Counted from the stretch's first letter, positions 21,801 through 29,560 are shown. The stretch: 64,000 nucleotides of DNA from Lota lota (GCA_026745465.1 JACYXH010000473.1:7738191-7802190); one strand, 5' to 3'. Numbers and translations: made by a program. The notes: generated by a model from the letters alone, not told the origin.

Positions 21801-22874
21801 GAGTTTTACTTTTTTGTTGATGAGGCAACAAAACTCATTCTGAAATCTACAACAACGACTCGAGCTGGAGGAAAATACCAAGGAAAGACTGTTTCTCTGT
21901 GGGACCTGCTGCACTCCAAGTACATCACTGAAGAGAAAAGGAGGGAGCTGGTCCAGCAGTACAAGTCTGGAGACATCAACATTGAACGCTTCCTGGAGAT
22001 CATAGTCACCATCATTCAGCAGCAGACCACAACAACCACAACACCCTCAATGGTATATAGCACACCTCCAGAAATTGACTCAAATGTCAGCATCACCAAA
22101 ACCACCATCACCACAACCACAGCTACCAATTCCACTCACAGTAATACCTTCCATGGAATCAGAAAAGACGTCAGTGCTAATGAGCTCCTGGAATCTAAAA
22201 TCATTGACAAGAAGCTCTTTGAAGATCTCAACACAGGAAAGGTCACTGTGACAGAAGTCAGCGAGATGGACTCGGTGCGCAAGTACTTGGAGGGAACCAA
22301 CAGTATTGCAGGGGTGTACCTTCAGTCCAACAAAGAAACCATGAGCATCAACCAGGCCAAGTCCAAGGGTCTGCTCACCCCTGGAACTTCCCTGGTCCTG
22401 CTTGAGGCCCAAGCAGCCACTGGCTTCATCATAGACCCAGTGAATAACAAGAAACTCTCAGTAGAAGAAGCTGCAGCTCAAGGTGTGATTGGCAATGACT
22501 GGAAAAAGAAACTGCTTTCAGCTGAAAGAGCAGTGACTGGATACACAGATCCTCACTCCGGTAAGATAATTTCTTTGTTCCAGGCCTTGCAGACGGACCT
22601 CATAGTAAAGGAACATGGCGTTCGTCTCCTGGAAGCACAAATCGCTACAGGTGGCATCATAGATCCGGTGCACAGCCACAGAGTGCCAGTAGAGATCGCC
22701 TACCAGAGAGGGTACTTTGATGAGAAAATGAACCAGATCCTGTCTGATCCTGACGATGACACCAAGGGCTTTTTCGACCCAAACACACATGAGAACCTCA
22801 CCTATCTCCAGCTGGTGGAGAGATGCATCAGAGATCCAAGAACAGGGTTGAGTCTGCTGCCCTTGAACAAGTAA
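6831..22874 (+). CDS. eppk1: Epiplakin, 16 plakin-repeat domains
   Basis: Encodes 5347 residues in one uninterrupted exon. Start chosen at the ATG in CAAAATGGCC, eight bases after a pyrimidine-tract acceptor (AG at 6821-6822); codons further upstream in the same frame read through the intron tail. The protein consists only of plakin-repeat domains (PRDs) and linkers, with no actin-binding, spectrin-repeat or rod region, which separates epiplakin from plectin and desmoplakin. Each PRD carries LLEAQAATG, LLSAERAVTGY, LLEAQIATGGIIDP and DTKGFFDPNT signatures. LLEAQAATG occurs 16 times: PRD1-6 are divergent (about 6.89-12.09 kb), and PRD7-16 sit in a tandem array. Between PRDs are helical-looking linkers (SLWDLL...RRELVQQYKSG...), which become Thr-rich before PRD7-16. 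Epiplakin is a cytoskeletal linker that binds keratin and other intermediate filaments in epithelia (family knowledge). The C-terminus stops just after PRD16 (LSLLPLNK). Confidence 0.93.
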   Translation: MASISKATNGKQNGSAEHQYHPVAGIFLEKTKEKKTIYEAMKKRLLKPGTALALLEAQAATGGIVDPVNNRTLTVEEAIKAQIVGPEMREKLLAAGRAVCGYVDSYTNETISVYQAIQKDLLPKEYGLRLLEAQMSTHGLFDPIEKKCISVETAIEKGYYEKGLLNDKMEELNVFYNPNSQENLNYSHLLEKCMVEAETNMVLLPIFITFKGLRRGVSSSELLASKIIDKETYDDLQMGRTTTQDVMLMETVKEFLEGKGSISGVAVLSTNERMSIYQAMKKGILMPGTALVLLEAQAATGFMFDPVKNRKYSVDQAIKNKVVGPELHAKLLSAERAVTGYKDPYSGETISLFQALSKDLIVKEHGIRLLEAQIATGGIIDPINSHRLPVEVAYKRGFLTEDMNATLEDSGDDTKGFFDPNTKENLTYLQLMERCVIDPATGLCLLPLVGKSDKLNISFIDYHTKMELKQTMVKVTCGKYMGMTVSLWELLMSEYFDENQRQEIINSYKQGTLTVKTVITTVLEIIEKSVKTTTVVFEGIRETVSGKQLLEANIITVEDLEKLEKGKTSVNELKEDETVSMYLQGKSSIAGVLLPNSQIMTIYQARQKALLMPGTALILLEAQAATGFVIDPIANRKFSVDKSVKAGVIGADVYQKLRSAERAVTGYKDPSDNKKISLFQAMQKDLIIRNHGIRLLEAQIATGGIIDPINSHRIPVQVAYKRGYFNEEMNQILDDPSDDTKGFFDPNTHENLTYLQLMARCVTDPSTGLCLLPLKGKVHKINIDDTIRETFRAMKVTVKYGRFRGKQTTLWDLINSEYLSEDKRQELFKLYKSRRMTLEQITVTILEIVESKELKQQAELNFEGLRGKVSIVDLLGLDIVDNSTYKGLVEGKLTGSDVMKMDSVRTYLQGKSCVAGMILQPSNQKLSIYEAQKKGFIAPSTALCLLEAQAATGFIVDPTNNKKCTVEQALQDKLISPHMYEKLLSAERAVTGYKDPYTDKKISLFQALKKDLIVKEHGIRLLEAQIATGGIIDPLRCLHLPLNIAYREGYFDAELNQILTDPSDDTKGFFDPNTKANLTYMEMLDKCVKDTKTGLFLLPLNEEGTSAGPKVEIYTDEEIRQVFEKTLVTISVGLYSGRTISLWELIHSGYFTEDQRRELLAKYRTKKTTTQSITTTVISTITKLEQAETHKTVMGLRIPVFAKQLLECDIIDGKTFRCLEEGTLTLEEVSKRESVQKYLKGTGSIAGIVSHPSKKILSIYEAREQALLTPAAALILLEAQAATGFIIDPVKAKCYTVKEAAREKCVGADLHEQLLSAEQAVTGYADPFTGAKISLFEAMSKDLVTKSQGIRLLDAQMGTGGIIDPVQSHRIPLHVAMKKGYFSEEIHQMLSSLSDNTKTFFDPNTKAAVTYLELKERCEKDNETGLLLLPIYEEGSREFHTDQQTELAFKNCTMTMDAGKFQGKSWTLWEVLLSEYISKQKREQLLQQYRSGAMKMEQIIEIVTTIIIEVTSKEKKFKGLRKQVSASELYESKIISKDLFTQIVKGELTEETINKMESIQKYLGATNCIAGVRDESTKKVMSIYEAKSKGLLTPGTSLVLLEAQAATGFVIDPLNNKKLSVDEAVAQGVVGSEWKKKLLSAERAVTGYKDPYTGNIISLFQALQKDLIVKDHGVRLLEAQIATGGIIDPVHSHRVPVEVAYQRGYFDEEMNQILSDPDDDTKGFFDPNTHENLTYLQLLERCFRDPITELSLLVVVKKGGFYFFVDEATKLILKSTTTTRAGGKYQGKTVSLWDLLFSKYITEERRRELVQQYKSGAINIERFLEIIFTIIQQQTANTTTPSMVYCTPPEIDSNVSITKTTITTTTATNSTDSNTFHGIRKDVSANELLESKIIDKKLFEDLNTGKVTVTEVSEMDSVRKYLEGTNSIAGVYLQSNKETMSINQAKSKGLLTPGTSLVLLEAQAATGFIIDPVNNKKLSVEEAAAQGVIGNDWKKKLLSAERAVTGYTDPHSGKTISLFQALQKDLIVKEHGVRLLEAQIATGGIIDPVHSHRVPVEIAYQRGYFDEKMNQILSDPDDDTKGFFDPNTHENLTYLQLVERCIRDPRTGLSLLVIAKKGEFYFFVDEATKLILKSTTTTRAGGKYQGKTVSLWDLLHSKYITEEKRRELVQQYKSGAINIERFLEIIVTIIQQQTTTTTTPSMVYSTPPEIDSNVSITKTTITTTTATNSTHSNTFHGIRKDVSANELLESKIIDKKLFEDLNTGKVTVTEVSEMDSVRKYLEGTNSIAGVYLQSNKETMSINQAKSKGLLTPGTSLVLLEAQAATGFIIDPVNNKKLSVEEAAAQGVIGNDWKKKLLSAERAVTGYTDPHSGKTISLFQALQKDLIVKEHGVRLLEAQIATGGIIDPVHSHRVPVEIAYQRGYFDEKMNQILSDPDDDTKGFFDPNTHENLTYLQLVERCIRDPRTGLSLLVIAKKGEFYFFVDEATKLILKSTTTTRAGGKYQGKTVSLWDLLHSKYITEEKRRELVQQYKSGAINIERFLEIIVTIIQQQTTTTTTPSMVYSTPPEIDSNVSITKTTITTTTATNSTHSNTFHGIRKDVSANELLESKIIDKKLFEDLNTGKVTVTEVSEMDSVRKYLEGTNSIAGVYLQSNKETMSINQAKSKGLLTPGTSLVLLEAQAATGFIIDPVNNKKLSVEEAAAQGVIGNDWKKKLLSAERAVTGYTDPHSGKTISLFQALQKDLIVKEHGVRLLEAQIATGGIIDPVHSHRVPVEIAYQRGYFDEKMNQILSDPDDDTKGFFDPNTHENLTYLQLVERCIRDPRTGLSLLVIAKKGEFYFFVDEATKLILKSTTTTRAGGKYQGKTVSLWDLLHSKYITEEKRRELVQQYKSGAINIERFLEIIVTIIQQQTTTTTTPSMVYSTPPEIDSNVSITKTTITTTTATNSTHSNTFHGIRKDVSANELLESKIIDKKLFEDLNTGKVTVTEVSEMDSVRKYLEGTNSIAGVYLQSNKETMSINQAKSKGLLTPGTSLVLLEAQAATGFIIDPVNNKKLSVEEAAAQGVIGNDWKKKLLSAERAVTGYTDPHSGKTISLFQALQKDLIVKEHGVRLLEAQIATGGIIDPVHSHRVPVEIAYQRGYFDEKMNQILSDPDDDTKGFFDPNTHENLTYLQLVERCIRDPRTGLSLLVIAKKGEFYFFVDEATKLILKSTTTTRAGGKYQGKTVSLWDLLHSKYITEEKRRELVQQYKSGAINIERFLEIIVTIIQQQTTTTTTPSMVYSTPPEIDSNVSITKTTITTTTATNSTHSNTFHGIRKDVSANELLESKIIDKKLFEDLNTGKVTVTEVSEMDSVRKYLEGTNSIAGVYLQSNKETMSINQAKSKGLLTPGTSLVLLEAQAATGFIIDPVNNKKLSVEEAAAQGVIGNDWKKKLLSAERAVTGYTDPHSGKTISLFQALQKDLIVKEHGVRLLEAQIATGGIIDPVHSHRVPVEIAYQRGYFDEKMNQILSDPDDDTKGFFDPNTHENLTYLQLVERCIRDPRTGLSLLVIAKKGEFYFFVDEATKLILKSTTTTRAGGKYQGKTVSLWDLLHSKYITEEKRRELVQQYKSGAINIERFLEIIVTIIQQQTTTTTTPSMVYSTPPEIDSNVSITKTTITTTTATNSTHSNTFHGIRKDVSANELLESKIIDKKLFEDLNTGKVTVTEVSEMDSVRKYLEGTNSIAGVYLQSNKETMSINQAKSKGLLTPGTSLVLLEAQAATGFIIDPVNNKKLSVEEAAAQGVIGNDWKKKLLSAERAVTGYTDPHSGKTISLFQALQKDLIVKEHGVRLLEAQIATGGIIDPVHSHRVPVEIAYQRGYFDEKMNQILSDPDDDTKGFFDPNTHENLTYLQLVERCIRDPRTGLSLLVIAKKGEFYFFVDEATKLILKSTTTTRAGGKYQGKTVSLWDLLHSKYITEEKRRELVQQYKSGAINIERFLEIIVTIIQQQTTTTTTPSMVYSTPPEIDSNVSITKTTITTTTATNSTHSNTFHGIRKDVSANELLESKIIDKKLFEDLNTGKVTVTEVSEMDSVRKYLEGTNSIAGVYLQSNKETMSINQAKSKGLLTPGTSLVLLEAQAATGFIIDPVNNKKLSVEEAAAQGVIGNDWKKKLLSAERAVTGYTDPHSGKTISLFQALQKDLIVKEHGVRLLEAQIATGGIIDPVHSHRVPVEIAYQRGYFDEKMNQILSDPDDDTKGFFDPNTHENLTYLQLVERCIRDPRTGLSLLVIAKKGEFYFFVDEATKLILKSTTTTRAGGKYQGKTVSLWDLLHSKYITEEKRRELVQQYKSGAINIERFLEIIVTIIQQQTTTTTTPSMVYSTPPEIDSNVSITKTTITTTTATNSTHSNTFHGIRKDVSANELLESKIIDKKLFEDLNTGKVTVTEVSEMDSVRKYLEGTNSIAGVYLQSNKETMSINQAKSKGLLTPGTSLVLLEAQAATGFIIDPVNNKKLSVEEAAAQGVIGNDWKKKLLSAERAVTGYTDPHSGKTISLFQALQKDLIVKEHGVRLLEAQIATGGIIDPVHSHRVPVEIAYQRGYFDEKMNQILSDPDDDTKGFFDPNTHENLTYLQLVERCIRDPRTGLSLLVIAKKGEFYFFVDEATKLILKSTTTTRAGGKYQGKTVSLWDLLHSKYITEEKRRELVQQYKSGAINIERFLEIIVTIIQQQTITTTTPSMVYSTPPEIDSNVSITKTTITTTTATNSTHSNTFHGIRKDVSANELLESKIIDKKLFEDLNTGKVTVTEVSEMDSVRKYLEGTNSIAGVYLQSNKETMSINQAKSKGLLTPGTSLVLLEAQAATGFIIDPVNNKKLSVEEAAAQGVIGNDWKKKLLSAERAVTGYTDPHSGKTISLFQALQKDLIVKEHGVRLLEAQIATGGIIDPVHSHRVPVEIAYQRGYFDEKMNQILSDPDDDTKGFFDPNTHENLTYLQLVERCIRDPRTGLSLLVIAKKGEFYFFVDEATKLILKSTTTTRAGGKYQGKTVSLWDLLHSKYITEEKRRELVQQYKSGDINIERFLEIIVTIIQQQTTTTTTPSMVYSTPPEIDSNVSITKTTITTTTATNSTHSNTFHGIRKDVSANELLESKIIDKKLFEDLNTGKVTVTEVSEMDSVRKYLEGTNSIAGVYLQSNKETMSINQAKSKGLLTPGTSLVLLEAQAATGFIIDPVNNKKLSVEEAAAQGVIGNDWKKKLLSAERAVTGYTDPHSGKIISLFQALQTDLIVKEHGVRLLEAQIATGGIIDPVHSHRVPVEIAYQRGYFDEKMNQILSDPDDDTKGFFDPNTHENLTYLQLVERCIRDPRTGLSLLPLNK
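12095..22865 (+). repeat. eppk1: Ten-copy 1077-bp intragenic tandem array (linker + PRD)
   Basis: Ten head-to-tail modules of 1077 bp (359 codons), each one linker plus one PRD, cover PRD7 to PRD16. The spacing of identical landmarks is exactly 1077 bp. The linker of the first module is the most divergent (for example TPSMVYCTPPE instead of TPSMVYSTPPE). Later modules differ by only a few bases, many of them silent. Markers include GGATAC versus GGCTAC (C in modules 2 and 4), GTAAAGGAA versus GTAAAAGAA (A in modules 5-9), a Thr-to-Ile change near 20951, an Ala-to-Asp change near 21972, and Thr-to-Ile and Lys-to-Thr changes in the last module. The length being a multiple of three keeps every copy in frame. 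Confidence 0.95.
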
Positions 22875-24213
22875 AAACTTCATCACTTTACTTTTTTTTT
22901 CCATTTTGCTAATAATTAGTAATGAATTAAAAATGCAAATGATTTCTGGCAAACCTTAAAATTTTTTACCTTATATTGATAATGCTTGGTTTATTTTATG
23001 AAATGCATTCTGGGAATTAAATGTAAACGCTGTGAACCTTTATACACAAAATTGTGCTTAAAATAAAATGTAAAAGAGTGGTTTGGTATGTTGTCTAGAT
23101 GGAATACTTAAGGAAACCTTAAATATCAGATGGGATGGATTTTATAATCATACGTCAACTAAAACTAAATTCCAGAACTTCTAGATTGATTTGTTTTGAG
23201 AGCTGGTTTAATTATGCATACATGTTCAATACTTTCAATAACTTTGAATAGCAGATCGTTGTTAGGGGTTAAAACTTGGCAACAAAATAACAAGCTTATT
23301 TAGATAGTGGCTACTTTCACAACATTCAGATTCTCACTTGTGCGTCTAACTTTGTCTTTAAAAAATTTGCCATAAGCAAACTGAGAACTGATCCTTTATT
23401 TGTAGATGTAAGAGCCTAACACGACCTCTAATGTATGTCGTCTATTTGAGTCTTGTTATACATGCAGGCAGGAAGAAATGTATACAATTATGGATACTGA
23501 TCAGTTTAAATCAATACAAATACATCTTTAGATTAAAATAAACCTGACACACATGTGTATATATATATACAAAGATTGGCTTTATTAGCATCAAAAAAAC
23601 AAAAATGGAAAAGGTAACAATTGTAGACATTTCAAGTGTTGTAAGGGGTCTTGGTGAATTACGAGCCGGTTGGGTCACTTCCCTTTTTGAATATGTTTCA
23701 TACAAATTGAAGTAATCTCTCCCTAATCCCAAAGTCAACCATGACTAACACTCAACCAATGCAATTCTCCACCTATAAATAAACCAAACATTTTTTACAA
23801 AAAGCACCAACCGACATTTCTCGGTTATGTCATCCAACCTGACATGGATTCCATGAGGGACAGAACTTTGCTTGGGCAACTGTTGAGACACTGACAATGA
23901 GTCACACCCTTTTAACCAAACAATCCAACAAAGAGCATGTCTCAAAAAGGTGTTGATGTCTTGTTGAGGATTGTATTATTTGGACTGGTGAGACTTAGAA
24001 GTCTCAAAACTAAGGAATGTTGAGGATTGTATTAATCTTCAAACAGTCCACGAATAAAGTTTTGAATGTGAAGTATTGACTCCATCGTCTAATTGGAAGA
24101 AACGGACTGGAAACTTTCCCTTGATTTTAATCTAACTTTGTCATTTGGCGAGCTAGCCAGGAGTGAAGAAGAGGACTACATCAGATCCTAACTTCTTCAG
24201 TCTCAATGCAGGC
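22875..24213. other. Tail-to-tail intergenic / 3' UTR region of eppk1 and fbxl6
   Basis: AT-rich, no gene recognised. It should contain both 3' UTRs. TTTATT on the plus strand (AATAAA on the minus strand) occurs near 23396 and near 23579, offering fbxl6 poly(A) signals. No repeats of note apart from a short (TA)n near 23560. Confidence 0.5.
23062..23067 (+). promoter_or_regulatory. eppk1: Candidate poly(A) signal of eppk1
   Basis: First AATAAA downstream of the eppk1 stop codon, about 190 bp into the 3' flank, within an AT-rich stretch. Further plus-strand AATAAA occurs near 23536. Confidence 0.5.
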
Positions 24214-27200
24214 CTACTCCATGAGCTTCTGTAGCGCGACCAGCAGCTGACTGATGTCTTCCCGGCCGCGGTATACCCTCTTCAGGCCTCTCGGAAGATT
24301 GCGACACGACGTTATATTGAGGTAGCTGAGTGCTGTCGACTGTCGAATAATCAACCTGTAAACACACATATGGGTTCAGTACATTAAACATGGCTAGCGT
24401 ATGGTGTTTTTTCTCTCTCAGCATTTGGTTTCCCTTGATGAACCCACAGAACAAACACTGGATGGAAGTGCGTGTCAGATCATTGTTATTAAATAAAACA
24501 TTTGACAAAGAATGGCAAAAAAATAGCTTGTGGGCTCGATCCCAACTCAATACTATACAAAAGTTAATATTAAGAGTAATAATATGCATAATAATTATAA
24601 TAGTAAAAATAATCTATATATTCATAATAATACTCATAATAGTAAAAATAATCATAAATATTTCATAACATTAATTATAATAATAATGTTCATCATAATA
24701 ATTATCATTATCATAATAAATCCTCTGTTCTAAGAGCCCTGACTAGCCCACCTGAGGGCCGGGGGGGTGATCCTGGTCCCACTGAGGTTGAGGGACCGCA
24801 GGGTCTCCGGGTCTGGGGCCCGGGCCAGGTGACCCAGGGCTAGCTCCAGGTCCTCCTCGCTGAAGAGCTGGTTGGCGAGGTCCAGCTCCCGCATGGTGCG
24901 GCTCCACTTCTCCATCAGCTTGTGGAGGTCCTTCCTGGCCGTGGGCAGCGCCACGCTGAAGTTAAAGTACTGACCCCAGAACAGACACTCCAGCTCTGGG
25001 GGAGACACATACAACAAGGGATTTATCTATCATTTATACAATACTCAAAAACAAAACTATATTTACATTATGCACACACACTTCATGTTATTTAATAGGT
25101 GCTGTAGGTGAGATTTAAGGGAGATTATATCCGAGTTATTTGTTAGACATTATATTAGTGATATTAGTGAGTGAAATTATTTAAGAATAGCTGTATGGCT
25201 GATCGCGCCTGCCTCTGTATTAAACAATTTAGATTCAGAATTTGGTTTAACACACATTGATCCTCTCCCCTTTAAAACACTACATTTAGTTTTTTTGTTT
25301 AATCTCTGATGCACTTCATATTTGTCTCACAAGGGGGGTTGTTCGGGCACATTTGGGTAAAATGTTTGATTGAAAACAGGTCGCACTTGTGTTGATTGGG
25401 AAGAGCATCGTTTTTCGACCGCTACACAACATCTATCGCTGTACCGAAGACCCACCATTTATATTGGATTTAAAATGTTTCGTTTAGTACCGGACCATCG
25501 CCAAAAACCAGAACAGAGATCCAAGATCAAAACTGAAAGATTGAAACGGTCTCCGGCCTACCGTCGCACGGCAGCACCGCCAGCCCCAGCGCGGTGACCT
25601 GAGAGCAGCCTCGCAGGTCCAGCACACGCAGCTTGGGGGAGCCCAAGAGCAGGTCCCACAGGCCGCGGTCGCTCATTAAGCAGATGGATGAAGTGGCCAT
25701 GCACAGCTCCTCCAGCAGGGGGAAGCCCTGCGCAGAGACCTGGGCCTGCTTCCTCGTCTTGTGCACTGGGATGACGTTCAGCATCCGGAAAGTCTGGTAA
25801 ATTCACCGGGTAAATCTGAGTAATGTGAATGAGTCTATGTATGATGGATGGGTTAAAGATTCATTCAATAAGCAGATACGCCCATGGGGAAGGAAGGTAA
25901 AAACACTTCATGGATTGATTGCTCTTTTGAGTTGAACAAAACAAGGTAGGGGGCACCGAGAGGTCAACATAAGTTCACCTTCAGCTTGGGGCATCCATGT
26001 TGTAATGCTTGGATGTGGATAGGAAGCTGGCAAAACCCGCTGTCGAGCATCGTGTTGATCTCCAGGAACTCCAGATCTGCGCAGCATCCTCTCTATGAAA
26101 AATAATATACAATACATAGAGAGTGTGCTACTACACATGTAATCAAAATAGGGATGCACCGAATATCCGGTCACCCACATTATTGGGCCGAAAATAGTAT
26201 TCGGCCAATGTGTAAAAAGGCTGAATTTTTATGATGCCGTCAGTGTGCCTGTGTGTCTATTAGTGATGAGTGATATGTTTACAATGGGAAAAACCTGTTG
26301 AGCGGTAGTAACCACTCCCTAACCCTTTTTCTTAGGCTACCGCAAATATGAAACACTACATACACAATTTAAGAAATACTACTCCGTATTCAGTTATTCT
26401 ACCACGTGTGTGCTGATATTCGGCTTCGGCCAGGATAGTTCATGCCTCATGAAAACACACAAGCAAACACCACGGTGTGAGTAGTACGTACAGAGAGAGA
26501 GGCCAGCAGCAGGTCGTTCTTGGACCCGTGCGTGAAGAGGAACTTCCTGATTGTGCTGCCGTTGGTCTCCAACAGTTTAGCGAGACCTTCCACCTGGTAC
26601 TGGAGACAAGCAGACCACAGCAGCTCAAACGGGCGGTAAAACCTGCAGGACCTATACGAAGGGAAATAGGCCGCAAAATGCCAGAGCTTGTAGACTTGAT
26701 GTGAGAACTTGTTGAACCAAAATCTGAACTTAAATGTTTACATTTTTCACTCGTGTCCAATATTTACACGGTTCATTTCTGGATTTGAAGCCACAGATAG
26801 CACATTCTCAAAGGTTTACATTTGTCACTCATGGAAAATACATTCTGCATTCTACACATTTACAAACACGGGTTTCTGGATGTGAGGTCAGGGAGAAAAT
26901 ATTCACAAATGTGCTCCGCCGCATAACAAAGTCACAACTCTGTGCGTCCTAGTACTTTTGCGATACATGTGTTGCAACACTTGGATCTGTGGAAGTGAGA
27001 GCAGAGCAGGGAGGGGGGGGGGGATATACCAATGAGAAGTCAGAAGACAAAGTGCTCTTTCGCTCCGCTGTCTCGCATTTCCAAGTGATGCTCGCTACAG
27101 AGCCAAAGGGCATGACTCTGCTCTCTCGCTCCCACGGTTTTCCCAAGTTTTGCAACACATTTATCGCAAAAAGTGATGCAAAAGTCAAGGCGTGCAGATT

Positions 27201-29560
27201 CATCACTCTGTAATGCAGGGGGAGCACCTTTTGTGAATTTGCAGTGACCGATTCGAGAGGTTGTGATCACCGAGTTGTACTGGAAAATAAAGTAAAAACT
27301 ATTTATAATGTTCTCAAGTAGTATACTACGAGTTCTCACATCAAGCATTTTGCAACACATTTACCTTCATAGACCTGTGGCACACACTAACATCTCCCAC
27401 AAACTAATCCCCATGTTAATGCAAGTTATTATGTTATTAATAGCTTCGTAGCGGCCCCAAAGCCAAAAGGAATAGCGACATTGTACTGATAGATGCAGAC
27501 TGATGTGAGATATAGGATAGATGCCGAGATGTCAGCAGATATCAGGAGGTACTCTATACACACAGCAAACCAGATATATTTTTAAAACCAGAAAATACCA
27601 AAACCACCAGGGTTAGGAGGTTCCCTTCCCTCCTGCTAAGAATGTATGCACTCGCATTGGGCTGCAATTCACATTATTTTCATAGTAGAAGAATCTAACA
27701 ATATGTGTTTATTTAATGTCATAAGTAATAGCAAATGCCATCACGTTAGGTTAACACAGTTCAAAGTGATGTCTTAACTATGTTTGCTTTATCTGACAAG
27801 CAGCCAAGAAAAACTAAACTATTCCTTTCATAATGATCCAAATATTTGAATTGAACAGCAACATTAAGCAGCAAATGCTTGTTATTTGTTCTTGACTGAC
27901 TTAAATGATTTGTCAATTATCAAAATTGGATTTAATACATTTTCTGCCAATCAGCCCTCCAACCATGGTATTTTAAGACCATTTGAATTTAACTGTCCAC
28001 CTGATTACATGTATCTCATTTTCCTCTCTTGGGTGGTAGGGTACCCAAACAGGGCAGTAGTAATGGGTGCAGAGGGCCCGGGAACACACAACGTTTCATT
28101 AGGTTGTGGCTACCTCAGAGTACTGCACGTTGATGCTCTGTAGAGAGGGGCTATTTCCTGCCAGGCTCAAGAAGGCCTTTTCAGTCACGCCCGTGCAGTA
28201 GGACAGCGTGAGGGAGGCCAGCAGAGGGCATGATTGAGACACAACCTGCATGAGTGGAACATAAACAAATGGGATTGAATCAGTGCATTTCAAAGTAAAG
28301 GCGTACATTTCAAAATAATGCACACCTTTCAATATTGAATGCATAAATTAAACAAATAAAAGCATATATTTTAAAATAAAGATAAAACTACAAAAATGCA
28401 CATATATCAAACTATCGGAGCAAAGGGATCCTCTACTGTATTACGAAGAAATTAGACCATGTCTGTATATGTCTGTTTGTGGGGTGTGTTTGTGTGTTTC
28501 GATCGTTTGAAAAGCACTTACTTTTACAGCGTAGTCAACATTCTTTTTCCAATGGTTAAGAGTAAATTCTCTAAGTTGGGAGAATCTAGAAAAACAACAG
28601 ACACATTTCGTTGTGATGCTCTCCAGTGTTATCTACGAAACTCCCACAATGTTAAAAACAAACCCTAACAGCTGCTCAAGCTGTCTATCCCGACCTATCT
28701 GAGGCCAGCCATTGGATGGTGTCCTTGATATTTGCTTCTTTTCTGGGCAGCTGCTTCTTGCCCGGCGCGACCCAACAGAACCCCACGGACACGCGGCGCC
28801 ACAGGCTGGGGCTGGCGGCCGCCGCCTTCCAGAGCCGACACACTCTGGACACCCTGGAGACGGGAAACAGAGGAACACACACACACACACACACACACAT
28901 ACATCGTTTTCTTTTTTAACACGCTGTGGATTTCAATGACACGTTGGTTTAGATTCAAGCCCGGAATGAGACACAGATGACGCCCTATTACCTGCATAGA
29001 AAGGGTATTGCACCGTCCTGGACCACTATCATCTGAAATATGGTGACCAGCAGCTCCTCGGGCAGACTCTGACCCCATCTGTGGTCCAAGACTTTTCCTG
29101 TGAGAAGTGGGTTCTCCTCCGCCGTTCCGATGGAATGTTCTCGGTGGGTCGGCGCTCCTCGATTTACTCCGGGTTTGGCCGCCGCTGGCTTTTTGTTCTT
29201 CGTCAGAGCGTTTTTTTTCGCCTTCCCCTTGCCGGGCGAATTCTTCGTCTTCTTGGTCGCGCCCTTCCTCTTCTTTTTGGGGCGCCAGGCCAAGTGTTCT
29301 TGCGGGCCCGTGTTGGAGATCAACAGTAGCATGTCCTCTCCCTCCTGGATGGTGTAGCCCAGCCCCGTTAGTCGGCTGGCCTTCTTCCTGCGCTTCTTAG
29401 GCTGGGCGGCCGTCGGCGTGCTTGACTTCCTTTTCGCTGCCGCCGGCTTCCTCGACCCGTCTTTCCCCCGACCCGACGACCCCGACGTGCTGGATGTAGC
29501 GCTGGCGTCCCCCCCCTCCACGGGGTTACCGTCACCTCCGCCACCAACCGCCCGATCCAT
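24214..29560 (-). CDS. fbxl6: F-box and leucine-rich repeat protein 6 (nine coding exons)
   Basis: Joining 29560-28992, 28853-28695, 28585-28522, 28245-28114, 26599-26492, 26092-25979, 25793-25562, 24995-24752 and 24355-24214 gives 587 residues with GT-AG borders and consistent phases. The start is the first in-frame ATG (CCCAAGATGG). Residues 1-160 are low-complexity and Lys-rich with KKRRKK and KKKRKG clusters, likely nuclear or nucleolar targeting. The F-box follows (about 172-215: SLPEELLVTIFQMI, VCRLWKAAAASPSLW), split over exons 1 and 2. Leucine-rich repeats occupy the rest, with LLEELCMATSS, LRVLDLRGC, MRELDLANQ, LRSLNLSGTRITP and the C-terminal NLPRGLKRVYRG block typical of FBXL6. Family role: substrate adaptor of SCF (SKP1-CUL1-F-box) E3 ligase; substrates cannot be read from sequence. 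The exon 2 donor (GATAG|GTCGGG) is weak but required by phase and homology. Confidence 0.9.
24551..24722. repeat. AT-rich (ATA/TAA)n low-complexity tract
   Basis: Imperfect ATAATAATT and AGTAAAAATAATC units fill the last fbxl6 intron just downstream (in gene sense) of the penultimate exon. No coding or RNA signal. Confidence 0.8.
26151..26431. mobile_element. Degraded hAT-type nonautonomous DNA element
   Basis: Starts with GGGATGCACCGAATATCCGG, the kind of terminus common in fish hAT-family miniature elements (recalled family knowledge). It contains an internal TATTCGGCC and ends with GATATTCGGCTTCGGCC. The right terminus has lost the expected GTGCATCCC. It lies in the fbxl6 intron between the coding exons at 26092 and 26492. 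Confidence 0.5.
26674..27358. mobile_element. Candidate nonautonomous DNA transposon with inverted ends
   Basis: CTTGATGTGAGAACTTGT at 26695-26712 is mirrored by the reverse complement of ACGAGTTCTCACATCAAG at 27328-27345, with one mismatch in 18. Outside these, GCAAAATGC on the left matches the complement of GCATTTTGC on the right; the left arm carries a 14-bp insertion between the two blocks. The interior has an approximately 85-bp internal duplication (TTTACATTTTTCACTCGTG / TTTACATTTGTCACTCATG) and repeated TTTTGCAACACATTTA. No transposase frame. No clear target-site duplication was found. Confidence 0.5.
28875..28900. repeat. (CA)n microsatellite beside fbxl6 exon 2 acceptor
   Basis: Short perfect CA tract; in fbxl6 sense it is a TG tract about 20 nt upstream of the exon 2 acceptor (TCTCCAG|GGTG). 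Confidence 0.9.

Noticed and set aside
12323..22412. Regularly spaced minus-strand open frames of 69, 110 and 157 codons repeating every 1077 bp
   Set aside because: They are antisense shadows of the epiplakin modules; their regularity only reflects the tandem array.
6831..22874. Plectin or desmoplakin as the identity of the giant gene
   Set aside because: No actin-binding, plakin or rod domain; a protein made only of plakin repeats is epiplakin.
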